DNA of 13,595 bases from Gammaproteobacteria bacterium (GTDB lineage: Bacteria; Pseudomonadota; Gammaproteobacteria; GCA-001735895): the NCBI GenBank assembly GCA_003645435.1, contig QNFD01000032.1, positions 1 through 13,595 on the forward strand. The letters are read 5' to 3'. The translations under genes and the position numbers were made by a program. Positions within the stretch are counted from its first letter, which is position 1. Each line of letters opens with the position of its first letter. Under the pieces are notes generated by a model. The model was given only the letters and a program-made list of their open reading frames with translations, was not told where the DNA came from and ran no database searches. Below are positions 7,234 to 13,595 of this stretch, in pieces.

Positions 7234-9147
7234 ATGGAACAAAATGATATGACACGGGAAAAACTATTTGAAGTTAAAGATCTGCGAATCAGTGCAACCA
7301 GTGACGAAGGGGTTGAAATTCCGATCGTCAAGGGTGTTTCATTTGATATCCATAAAGGCGAGGTAGTCGCGCTCATCGGCGAGTCCGGTTCCGGCAAGAC
7401 AACCATATCACTCGCGGCCCTGGCCTATACCAAACCGGGCTTACATTTTGCCGGCGGTGAGGCGCTGTTATATGGCGAAGACGTATTAACCATGGCGCCC
7501 TTGCGGCAACGCGAAATTCGCGGCTCCAGCGTTGCTTACCTGGCACAAAGTGCCGCGGCCACCTTCAACCCTGCTATCACGATTGGTGAACAGGTCACCG
7601 AATCGGCGGTCCTGCATGGCGTGTTAACCCAGCCAGAGGCGACAAAACGCGCGGTAGAACTCTACCATGCGTTGGAATTGCCCGATGCTGATCGGATCGG
7701 ATTTCGCTATCCACACCAGGTCTCCGGCGGTCAGTTGCAACGCCTGATGGCGGCGATGGCCCTGTGCGGCAAGCCCGACCTGATGGTACTCGATGAGCCG
7801 ACCACGGCGCTTGACGTTACCACCCAGATCGAGGTGTTGAAATCATTCAAAAAAGTTATCAAGGAACAGAATTCGGCGGCTATCTACGTTACCCACGACC
7901 TCGCTGTGGTGGCCCAGGTCGCCGACCATATTGTCGTTCTATACAGTGGCGAAGTAATGGAGCAGGGATCTGTCGATCAGATCATTAACAACCCGACCCA
8001 TGCCTATACCAAGCGTCTAATGGCCGCGGTACGACCTACGCCGAAAGCTGGAATGGGCACCACGGTAGGCACCGAGCACGATCGCGATGTCGATAACATG
8101 CAGGTCAGTAACCTGACGGCTGGGTATGGCGGAATCGAAAATGGCGAACCCAAAATAACCATATTACGCGACATCGATGTCAGTGTTAAAAATTCGCACG
8201 TGGTGGGCGTCATCGGTGAATCGGGTTGCGGCAAATCCACCCTCGCCAGGGTAATGGCAGGCATGTTGCCGCCGGCCAGGGGTGAAGTCAGGCTCGATGG
8301 CCAGGTTCTGGAAGGAAGCCTGCTTGATCGTAGTCTCGAAAACCTGCAAAAAGTGCAGTTTGTATTCCAGATGGCCGATACGGCGCTGAATCCCAAGCAA
8401 GTTATCAGTGACATAATTGGCAGGCCGCTCGAGTTCTACCATGGACTCAAAGGCAAGGCAAAACATGCGAAAGTAGCCGAGATTCTGGAAATGGTAGAGC
8501 TCCCTGCCGAGTTTGCGAGCCGCTATCCGATGGAACTTTCCGGCGGACAGAAACAGCGTATCAATCTGGCGCGATCGCTGGCCGCAAACCCGGAAGTCAT
8601 GCTCTGTGACGAGGTAACCTCGGCGCTCGATAGTATCGTGAGCGCCAATGTGATTAAACTACTCACCGGATTGCGGGATAAGACCGGTGTTTCCTTCGTG
8701 TTTATCAGTCACGACCTTTCCACCGTTGGTTCTTTCGCGGATGAAATAGTCGTGCTTTACGCCGGCCGCGTGGTCGAACAGGGTCCGACCGACCAGGTGC
8801 TTCAACCGCCTTTCCATCCGTATACACGGCTGTTAATTAGTTCGGTGCCGGAGATGCGTATCGGCTGGCTCGAAGACACCATGAAAAAACGCGAAATGGC
8901 AGTGGGTATTGCCAAGGGTGTTGAAATTACCGCGACAGGCTGCCCTTTTTACAATCGTTGTCCGATGGGAATCGAGGGTACCTGTGAAGTAACAGTACCG
9001 CCTGATCTGCAACTCGATAATGGTCACATAATCGCCTGCCACATGACGCTCGAAGCGCTCAACGAAGCCGAGACGCATGCCCAGCAAATATTGCATGGTT
9101 TCGAGAAGGTCGGTGAAGACGAGCAAACCGTTCACACTGCTCACTAA
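7234..9147 (+). CDS. ABC importer ATPase, two nucleotide-binding domains fused (DppD-DppF type)
   Basis: Supplies both ATP-hydrolysing domains of the importer in one 637-residue chain, where E. coli uses separate DppD and DppF proteins. Domain 1 has Walker A GESGSGKTT (49-57), Q105, signature VSGGQLQR (163-170), Walker B LMVLDEPT (183-190) and H221. Domain 2 has GESGCGKST (328-336), Q379, LSGGQKQR (435-442), Walker B VMLCDEVTSALD (455-466) and H493, so both sites look competent. The C-terminal oligopeptide-transporter domain has C570, C576, C584 and C602, spaced like the iron-sulfur cluster cysteines described in some Dpp/Opp ATPases. The ATG lies 4 bp after the upstream stop without a clear ribosome-binding site, suggesting translational coupling. 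An alternative ATG at 7249 would remove only five residues. Confidence 0.95.
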   Translation: MEQNDMTREKLFEVKDLRISATSDEGVEIPIVKGVSFDIHKGEVVALIGESGSGKTTISLAALAYTKPGLHFAGGEALLYGEDVLTMAPLRQREIRGSSVAYLAQSAAATFNPAITIGEQVTESAVLHGVLTQPEATKRAVELYHALELPDADRIGFRYPHQVSGGQLQRLMAAMALCGKPDLMVLDEPTTALDVTTQIEVLKSFKKVIKEQNSAAIYVTHDLAVVAQVADHIVVLYSGEVMEQGSVDQIINNPTHAYTKRLMAAVRPTPKAGMGTTVGTEHDRDVDNMQVSNLTAGYGGIENGEPKITILRDIDVSVKNSHVVGVIGESGCGKSTLARVMAGMLPPARGEVRLDGQVLEGSLLDRSLENLQKVQFVFQMADTALNPKQVISDIIGRPLEFYHGLKGKAKHAKVAEILEMVELPAEFASRYPMELSGGQKQRINLARSLAANPEVMLCDEVTSALDSIVSANVIKLLTGLRDKTGVSFVFISHDLSTVGSFADEIVVLYAGRVVEQGPTDQVLQPPFHPYTRLLISSVPEMRIGWLEDTMKKREMAVGIAKGVEITATGCPFYNRCPMGIEGTCEVTVPPDLQLDNGHIIACHMTLEALNEAETHAQQILHGFEKVGEDEQTVHTAH

Positions 9148-9167
9148 TTTATACGGATTAACTGAAT

Positions 9168-9554
9168 ATGAAAAAATATCCACGATTAGACGAAATGGGG
9201 GTTAATAATCCCCAGGAAATTGAGAAATTTTTGATCTATACGACCGATAATTTCGATATTTTACGAATTATTTATGAACGCAAGAAAGGGTCGTTGCTAC
9301 CGGTTAGTAAAAATTACAAATTCCCGCGTATCAAGAAGTCGGTCATGGTAGATAGCGGTACTCGTCAAACAGAGGTAATTTTCGAAAGCGCCCCGGCATT
9401 CAGAGAAGCTCTCAGTGAACTCGAACAGCTAAAAGCAGCCAGGGATCAGGGTGCCGACCTGTCGGAACTGATAACCGAAGAAGTGCGGCTGCTCGAAGAA
9501 GATGTGGCACTGCGGATCGAGTATATTAAGTCGCTGATTAAGAAGGTTAAGTAG
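9168..9554 (+). CDS. DUF3461 family protein
   Basis: A 128-residue small soluble protein of unknown function. The N-terminal part, PRLDEMGVNNPQEIEKF, DILRIIYERKKGSLLPVS, YKFPRIKKSVMVDSG and FREALSELEQL, follows the pattern I recall for DUF3461 (PF11944) proteins, in which a MGI-NP start, a KGS segment, a KFPR segment and a VDSG segment are conserved. The C-terminal third (about 80-128) is strongly charged, rich in Leu and Glu and probably a helical or coiled-coil region ending in Lys residues. There is no signal peptide or membrane segment. It starts 20 bp after the ATPase gene on the same strand and is probably the last gene of the transporter transcript. It faces the MFS gene, with the folded repeat at 9564-9648 between them. 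Confidence 0.8.
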   Translation: MKKYPRLDEMGVNNPQEIEKFLIYTTDNFDILRIIYERKKGSLLPVSKNYKFPRIKKSVMVDSGTRQTEVIFESAPAFREALSELEQLKAARDQGADLSELITEEVRLLEEDVALRIEYIKSLIKKVK

Positions 9555-9563
9555 GTATATAAG

Positions 9564-9648
9564 ATGCACCCTCACCCCTGCCCTCTCCCTCAAGGGAGAG
9601 GGAGTTAAGTCCCCTCGCCCCTCTGGGGAGAGGGTTAGGGTGAGGGGA
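9564..9648 (+). repeat. folded C/G-rich interspersed repeat, copy 1, between convergent genes
   Basis: An outer stem, CCCTCACCC (9569-9577) with GGGTGAGGG (9638-9646), encloses two hairpins. The first is CCCTCTCCCT/AGGGAGAGGG (9581-9602) with loop CA. The second is CCCTCGCCCC/GGGGAGAGGG (9612-9634) with loop TCT and one mismatch. The plus strand at 9625-9647 has four G-runs separated by AGA, TTA and TGA, a canonical G-quadruplex pattern. The complement of 9569-9589 also has four G-runs. The element fills the gap between convergent genes and may act as a two-way transcription terminator. It resembles REP or MITE-like intergenic repeats. Confidence 0.85.
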
Positions 9649-9670
9649 AAATCCAATCCACCCGAAAATT

Positions 9671-10948
9671 CTACTCTCCCAATTCATCATCAATCGCTTC
9701 ATCGTGTGCTAGCTGCTGGACGCCTTCCATGACCGACCCCGTGTGGGGCGCGGCCGAAGGTGAGACAGGACCCTGTTTGTCCAGGGGTACCGGTGCCCTC
9801 ATAACCATGCGCACTAAAGCGAACACCCCAATCAGTCCGTGTACCGCTCCCATCGACCAGAAAAATGTCTGTGTTCCATAGCGCTCCATAATACTGGCGA
9901 TCAATACTGGTCCCAGCACTGCTCCCAGCCCACTGATTAGCACCAGGGCTCCACTGGCGGCGATCATTTGACTGGGGTCGAGATGATCGTTGGTGTAGGC
10001 AAGGCATATCGAATACAGCGGAAACGCAAAGCCACCAAACAAGGCGGCCGAGAGGAAAAGCATCAGGTTTGAATTCTGCGATAAAGAACCACAGATCACC
10101 GCTGCCAGCGCTGCCAGTAGGCTGACTATGGTTAAAACGATACGGCGATCATAGCGATCGGATAGTGCTCCAAGCGGTCCCTGTAAGATAATCGTGCCGA
10201 CTACCGCAGCAGCCATAAAATAAGAAATGTTTTTAATATCGAGCCCGATACGCTGACCGTAGACAGGTCCGAGCGCGAAAAATGTCGCGGTCACGAGACC
10301 GACCGCAAATATCCCGACCAGCCCGAGGGGTGATAATCGAAACAAATCGCGCAGGCTGATATTAACCGACTCACGGAATGCGGGTGGAGATCCGGCAGAT
10401 AGCAATAAGGGCACCACGGCAATAGAAATTAAGACCGATGTGAGGATGAACAGTAAGTACTCGCTCGGATCAGCCAGATTGAGTAAAAGCTGGCCGGCGC
10501 CGACACCGAGATATGAAACAACCATGTAAAGTGAGAGGAGTTTACCGCGCGTCTCGTTGGTAGCGCGGTCGTTTAACCAGCTCTCGGCAACAATGTAGAG
10601 GCCGGCAAAACATAAACCGCTGATAAATCTCAGTGCGATCCAGATCGGTACCTGGACAAAAATAGCGTGTACCAGTATGGATGCGGACGCTAACGCGGCG
10701 AGTGCCGCGAAGACTCGAATATGGCCGACATTCGCGGTAATTTTTGGAGTGATAATCGAACCCAGCAGGAAGCCGACATAGAATGACGACATGATCAGGC
10801 CGGTTATGGTCGCCGAAAAACCTTCCTGGTCGGCACGTACCGCGAGCAAGGTACCTTGCAGGCCATCGCCAAGCATGAGAATGCTGAAACCGAGTAGCAA
10901 TGCCCAGGAAGAGCGTAGCGCCGAGCCAAATGTTGCGGGTCTGGTCAC
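9671..10948 (-). CDS. MFS transporter, YcaD-like
   Basis: Major facilitator superfamily carrier of the inner membrane, 425 residues with about twelve hydrophobic segments and a hydrophilic acidic C-terminal tail. FRFISGLCFAGLYIV-like residues around 107-120, then AESWLNDRAT (121-130) and RGKLLSLYMVVSYLGVGAGQ (134-153), match the pattern I associate with E. coli YcaD and its relatives. The loop GALSDRYDRR in the second half is the usual MFS motif A. The substrate is unknown. The start codon is GTG (10946-10948) with only a weak ribosome-binding site; the next internal ATG would delete most of the first membrane segment, so GTG is kept. It begins 31 bp after the oxygenase gene on the same strand and is likely co-transcribed with it, suggesting it moves the oxygenase's substrate or product. 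Confidence 0.88.
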   Translation of the reverse strand: MTRPATFGSALRSSWALLLGFSILMLGDGLQGTLLAVRADQEGFSATITGLIMSSFYVGFLLGSIITPKITANVGHIRVFAALAALASASILVHAIFVQVPIWIALRFISGLCFAGLYIVAESWLNDRATNETRGKLLSLYMVVSYLGVGAGQLLLNLADPSEYLLFILTSVLISIAVVPLLLSAGSPPAFRESVNISLRDLFRLSPLGLVGIFAVGLVTATFFALGPVYGQRIGLDIKNISYFMAAAVVGTIILQGPLGALSDRYDRRIVLTIVSLLAALAAVICGSLSQNSNLMLFLSAALFGGFAFPLYSICLAYTNDHLDPSQMIAASGALVLISGLGAVLGPVLIASIMERYGTQTFFWSMGAVHGLIGVFALVRMVMRAPVPLDKQGPVSPSAAPHTGSVMEGVQQLAHDEAIDDELGE

Positions 10949-10979
10949 TTGAAATTAAGCCTGGTCCTTTGAAATATAC

Positions 10980-11816
10980 TCATGTTCTAACTTCATTTTC
11001 ATTACCGGTGCGGCCCCAGAATAATTCGCGCACCGCCTCGCTGTTTTTTGCATCATCCCGTTCAGCAAAGCTCAGGACGGGCACCAGACGGGGACGTTTA
11101 CCATGTACCCGGGTTACCCGGTGTATGGTTTGACTACCACCGAAAATTAACAGCGTGCCAGCGCTAAATGGCAATTCTACGACCTGGCTTCTGTCACCGT
11201 CGAGAATGCCGGCAACGATTTCCTTTTCATCAGGCTTGCCGCGAATCTGCGGCACGTATTCGAAGGCGCCGCCAGACTCTGGCGCCTGTAGCATGAGTGT
11301 TACGGTAAATTCGGATTCGTCGAAATGCCAGCCGTGTTCACCGCCATCGACGAATACATTGATCGAGCAGGCACCGAGCGGATCTGCGAAGCGATAGAAT
11401 TCCGACTTATCCAGCACATACCCAATAAAATCCTTGAGTGGGTCCCACTGGTACAATCGACGCAAACTACTGTTTTGCGCGATCTGATCGTACGGCACTG
11501 AACCGACAAATGTCTGCTCCTGGCGTCTGCCAACATCATCTGATGGCAGGTTGCTATCGTCGTCGGTTAGGTAGGCATTGTGGGTGCTCTTGCAGAAATA
11601 GGCCTGTCCGGAGATTGAATTGGCTTCCTCGGTAAGAATCCGGTGCGCGTCGGTAGTAATGAAATCAGGCAGCATGCAAAGACCGGTCTCCAGGTATTGT
11701 TGACGACACCGCTCGGCAAGCTCAACTCCCACGACGCTATTCAAATCAGCGATCGGGTAGCGGGCCAGGTTTACCATTTCGGCGGCGATGATGGTCGCTT
11801 TATTTGCATTGCTCAT
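10980..11816 (-). CDS. Fe(II)/2-oxoglutarate-dependent oxygenase, HalD/BesD-like
   Basis: A 278-residue non-haem iron oxygenase of the double-stranded beta-helix fold. The metal triad is visible as H164-x-D166 (HGWHFDESEF) and H232 (GGSQTIHRVTRV), with R241 or R243 in KRPRLVPVLSF placed to bind 2-oxoglutarate. The region LMLQAPESGGAFEYVPQIR (175-193) and overall layout recall proteins annotated as HalD/BesD-family amino-acid halogenases. Those halogenases replace the aspartate of the triad with glycine, but here it is retained, so hydroxylation or another oxidation is predicted. There is no signal peptide, so the enzyme is cytoplasmic. It leads a minus-strand operon with the MFS gene and is divergent from the sulfatase gene across 136 bp. 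The substrate is unknown; an amino acid or sulfated amine would be reasonable guesses. Confidence 0.82.
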   Translation of the reverse strand: MSNANKATIIAAEMVNLARYPIADLNSVVGVELAERCRQQYLETGLCMLPDFITTDAHRILTEEANSISGQAYFCKSTHNAYLTDDDSNLPSDDVGRRQEQTFVGSVPYDQIAQNSSLRRLYQWDPLKDFIGYVLDKSEFYRFADPLGACSINVFVDGGEHGWHFDESEFTVTLMLQAPESGGAFEYVPQIRGKPDEKEIVAGILDGDRSQVVELPFSAGTLLIFGGSQTIHRVTRVHGKRPRLVPVLSFAERDDAKNSEAVRELFWGRTGNENEVRT

Positions 11817-11846
11817 TTTACTATTCCACTATTAGTCCAGGTAGGG

Positions 11847-11876
11847 AATATAACTGCACCCATCATCGAAAATCAA
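11847..11876 (-). promoter_or_regulatory. probable promoter of the oxygenase-MFS operon
   Basis: On the minus strand TTGATT (11876-11871) and TATATT (11852-11847) are separated by 18 bp. The transcript would start near 11840, giving a leader of about 24 bases before the ATG at 11816, with GGAA as a modest ribosome-binding site. Confidence 0.5.
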
Positions 11877-11887
11877 TCCCTCATCTG

Positions 11888-11918
11888 TTGATAATGCACA
11901 TCAGAAAACAGTTACAAT
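11888..11918 (+). promoter_or_regulatory. weak candidate promoter of the sulfatase gene
   Basis: TTGATA (11888-11893) and TACAAT (11913-11918) are 19 bp apart, longer than ideal, and would give a leader of about 28 bases. It lies back to back with the oxygenase promoter, so one regulator could control both operons. Confidence 0.3.
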
Positions 11919-11952
11919 TGCTACTGGGGTACCTCTGAATGTTCGGAAATTG

Positions 11953-13377
11953 ATGTCAAAATTAAATGTTCTATTCCTGTTCAGCGACGAGCATCGGCGC
12001 GACGCGCTTGGTTGTTATGGCCATTCGTTGGTGAAGACGCCAAACCTTGATGGGCTGGCGGCTCGTGGTACGCGTTTCTCGAACGCCTATACCCCCTCGC
12101 CGATTTGTGTACCCGCCCGTGCTTCCCTTGCCGCCGGTGAATATGTCTACAGGACCCGTTGCTGGTCCAATGCGCAGGCTTACCAGGGCGAGCCGCAAAG
12201 CTGGGGCCACAGATTGCAATCCCAGGGGCACAGGGTCGATTCGATTGGCAAACTGCATTACAGGGCAAAAGAGTTCGATAATGGCTTCGATAATGAGATT
12301 TTACCGCTATATATCCAAAATGGCCTCGGCTGGATAAAAGGCCTGTTACGCGATCATGAATCAGTGCTCGATTGTTCGGGTTATGCAAAAGATATAGGGC
12401 CCGGTGAAAACAGTTACACCGACTACGATCTCGGTGTAACTCGTGGAGCCTGCGACTGGCTGGGTAACACCAGGAATATCAATGCTGATAAACCCTGGGC
12501 CCTGTTTGTTTCCTGGTTACGCCCGCATTATCCGCTTACCTGTCCGAGCGAATTCTATAACCTGTATCCGCTGGATAGTCTTGATAATGCTCGCTTTACA
12601 GATCCCGGTCAGTTACCGGCACACCCGGTACTAAAAACCATTCGTCACAATTTTGATTACGACAGGTACTTCACCGAAGAGACACGCCAAATAGCCCGCG
12701 CGTCTTACTACGGGCTTTGTAGTTTTCTCGACTACCAGGTAGGACGCGTACTGGAAGCACTCGAATCGAGTGGGCAGGCACAGAATACTCTGATTATTTA
12801 CACCAGTGATCATGGTGACCACAATGGCGATCGCGGGCTATGGACGAAGATGACGCTTTACGATGAATCGGCAGCGGTGCCGATGATTATTGCCGGGCCC
12901 GGCATACCGGATAATAAGCTGGTATCGACGCTGGTTTCACTGGTTGATATCTACCCAACCATCCTCGGCGCCGTGGGTGCTGACGATGACGGCAAACAAC
13001 GCCCTGGAATCGCCCTGCAAACACTTGCCAATAGTGATAATTTTGATCGACCGATTCTGAGTGAATACCACGATGGCGGCTCCCCGACGGGCATGTTTAT
13101 GTTGCGTAATAAACGCTGGAAATATAATTATTATCCGGGTTATGCGCCGGAGTTGTTCGATATGCAGGACGACCCGGATGAATTAATCGATCTCGCTAAA
13201 TCCAGTGCACATGACGATATACTGAGCGAATGCCATCGGCAAATGCTGACCCTGGTTGATCCGGAAGCAGCCAATAAACGTGCGTTTGCCGATCAGGCAG
13301 CGAAGATCGAGGAACTCGGCGGTGTTGAAGCGGTGATGAATGCAGGTGAGTTTGACTTTACGCCTGTGGGTGGTTAG
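11953..13377 (+). CDS. sulfatase, formylglycine-dependent (type I)
   Basis: Hydrolyses a sulfate ester; family members use a formylglycine made from a cysteine in C-x-P-x-R. Here the motif is PICVPARASLAAG, with C52 as the modified residue and R56 (474 residues, counting from the ATG at 11953; an in-frame TTG at 11950 would add one residue). Metal-site residues include D12-E13 in FLFSDEHRRDALGCYG and D286-H287 in YTSDHGDHNGDRG, with K100 (GKLHYR) and K299 (WTKMTLYDE) as likely sulfate contacts. The layout recalls proteins annotated as choline-sulfatase or arylsulfatase. No signal peptide is visible, which argues for a cytoplasmic enzyme acting on an imported small molecule rather than on polysaccharide. 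No maturase gene is in the window. It is divergent from the oxygenase-MFS operon. Confidence 0.92.
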   Translation: MSKLNVLFLFSDEHRRDALGCYGHSLVKTPNLDGLAARGTRFSNAYTPSPICVPARASLAAGEYVYRTRCWSNAQAYQGEPQSWGHRLQSQGHRVDSIGKLHYRAKEFDNGFDNEILPLYIQNGLGWIKGLLRDHESVLDCSGYAKDIGPGENSYTDYDLGVTRGACDWLGNTRNINADKPWALFVSWLRPHYPLTCPSEFYNLYPLDSLDNARFTDPGQLPAHPVLKTIRHNFDYDRYFTEETRQIARASYYGLCSFLDYQVGRVLEALESSGQAQNTLIIYTSDHGDHNGDRGLWTKMTLYDESAAVPMIIAGPGIPDNKLVSTLVSLVDIYPTILGAVGADDDGKQRPGIALQTLANSDNFDRPILSEYHDGGSPTGMFMLRNKRWKYNYYPGYAPELFDMQDDPDELIDLAKSSAHDDILSECHRQMLTLVDPEAANKRAFADQAAKIEELGGVEAVMNAGEFDFTPVGG

Positions 13378-13428
13378 GTATCGGATATTAGATTCCCCTC
13401 AAGCTTCCGCTCCTGCTCACGCCCCTTA

Positions 13429-13444
13429 CCTACATCCATGTAGG
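13429..13444. repeat. short perfect hairpin after the sulfatase gene
   Basis: CCTACAT (13429-13435) and ATGTAGG (13438-13444) form a 7-bp stem with a CC loop. It abuts the left end of the second C/G-rich repeat and is probably part of the same composite intergenic repeat. No T tract follows, so it is not a classical terminator by itself. Confidence 0.6.
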
Positions 13445-13525
13445 CAACCCCTGCCCTCTCCCCGGAGGGGCGAGGGAGTTAAAAGTCCCCTCTCCCTGAG
13501 GGAGAGGGCTAGGGTGAGGGTGCAT
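13445..13525 (+). repeat. folded C/G-rich interspersed repeat, copy 2
   Basis: This shares three blocks with copy 1 in the same orientation: ACCCCTGCCCTCTCCC (13447-13462), GGGAGTTAA-AA-GTCCCCTC (13474-13492, two bases longer) and GAGAGGGCTAGGGTGAGGG (13502-13520, one difference). It forms hairpins 13454-13476 and 13488-13508. Between the copies both stem arms have changed together, so pairing is kept. G-runs at 13500-13520 separated by AGA, CTA and TGA again fit a G-quadruplex. The left outer arm seen in copy 1 is absent. It may terminate sulfatase transcription. Confidence 0.85.
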
Positions 13526-13595
13526 GAAGCGAGCACGAAGGCTTTATATCCGAATCAATAGACTATCCCCGCGGAACCTTCCCGCCTATTGCATT

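Noticed and set aside
8004..8466. Two overlapping minus-strand open frames opposite the ATPase gene
   Set aside because: Both mirror the coding strand of the second nucleotide-binding domain, whose Walker and signature motifs are intact; neither shows protein-like features.
9569..9647. CRISPR array or telomere-like repeat (GGGTTAGGG present)
   Set aside because: There is a single folded element with no regular repeat-spacer pattern; the TTAGGG match is part of a G-rich hairpin arm and the second copy has CTAGGG.

Overview
The window looks like chromosome of a marine or environmental gammaproteobacterium. The reasons are the very close likeness of the Kbl and Tdh proteins to those of enteric bacteria, moderate GC content, E. 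coli-like promoter and ribosome-binding elements, and a DUF3461 protein, a family I associate mainly with Gammaproteobacteria. No replication, phage or transposase genes are visible.

Layout. (1) Positions 1-1666, minus strand: a threonine catabolism operon, tdh then kbl (kbl runs off the left edge). It turns L-threonine into glycine and acetyl-CoA via 2-amino-3-ketobutyrate. (2) Positions 1777-3230, minus strand: a two-gene resistance operon, an ArsR-type repressor followed by an ArsP-family membrane permease. Cysteine spacing in the repressor suggests methylarsenite sensing. Its promoter is unusually clear: consensus-like -35 and -10 boxes 17 bp apart, an inverted-repeat operator filling the spacer, and a predicted transcription start exactly on the arsR ATG. 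(3) Positions 3231-3557: an AT-rich leader with two tandem duplications. (4) Positions 3558-9554, plus strand: a complete family-5 (Dpp/Opp-like) ABC importer made of a Tat-exported binding protein, two permeases and a fused double ATPase, followed by a DUF3461 gene. A stem-loop separates the binding-protein gene from the permeases. (5) Positions 9671-13377: an MFS transporter and an Fe(II)/2-oxoglutarate oxygenase on the minus strand, divergent from a formylglycine-type sulfatase on the plus strand. Together they look like a small uptake or export and modification cluster for a sulfated or oxidisable small molecule. (6) Two copies of an approximately 80-bp, strongly folded, G-quadruplex-capable intergenic repeat lie at 9564-9648 and 13445-13525 and bracket region 5.

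No wholly unknown multi-gene system is evident. The most interesting points are the methylarsenite-type ArsR/ArsP module with its built-in operator and apparent leaderless start, the oxygenase/MFS/sulfatase cluster of unknown substrate, and the paired G4-forming repeats around it.
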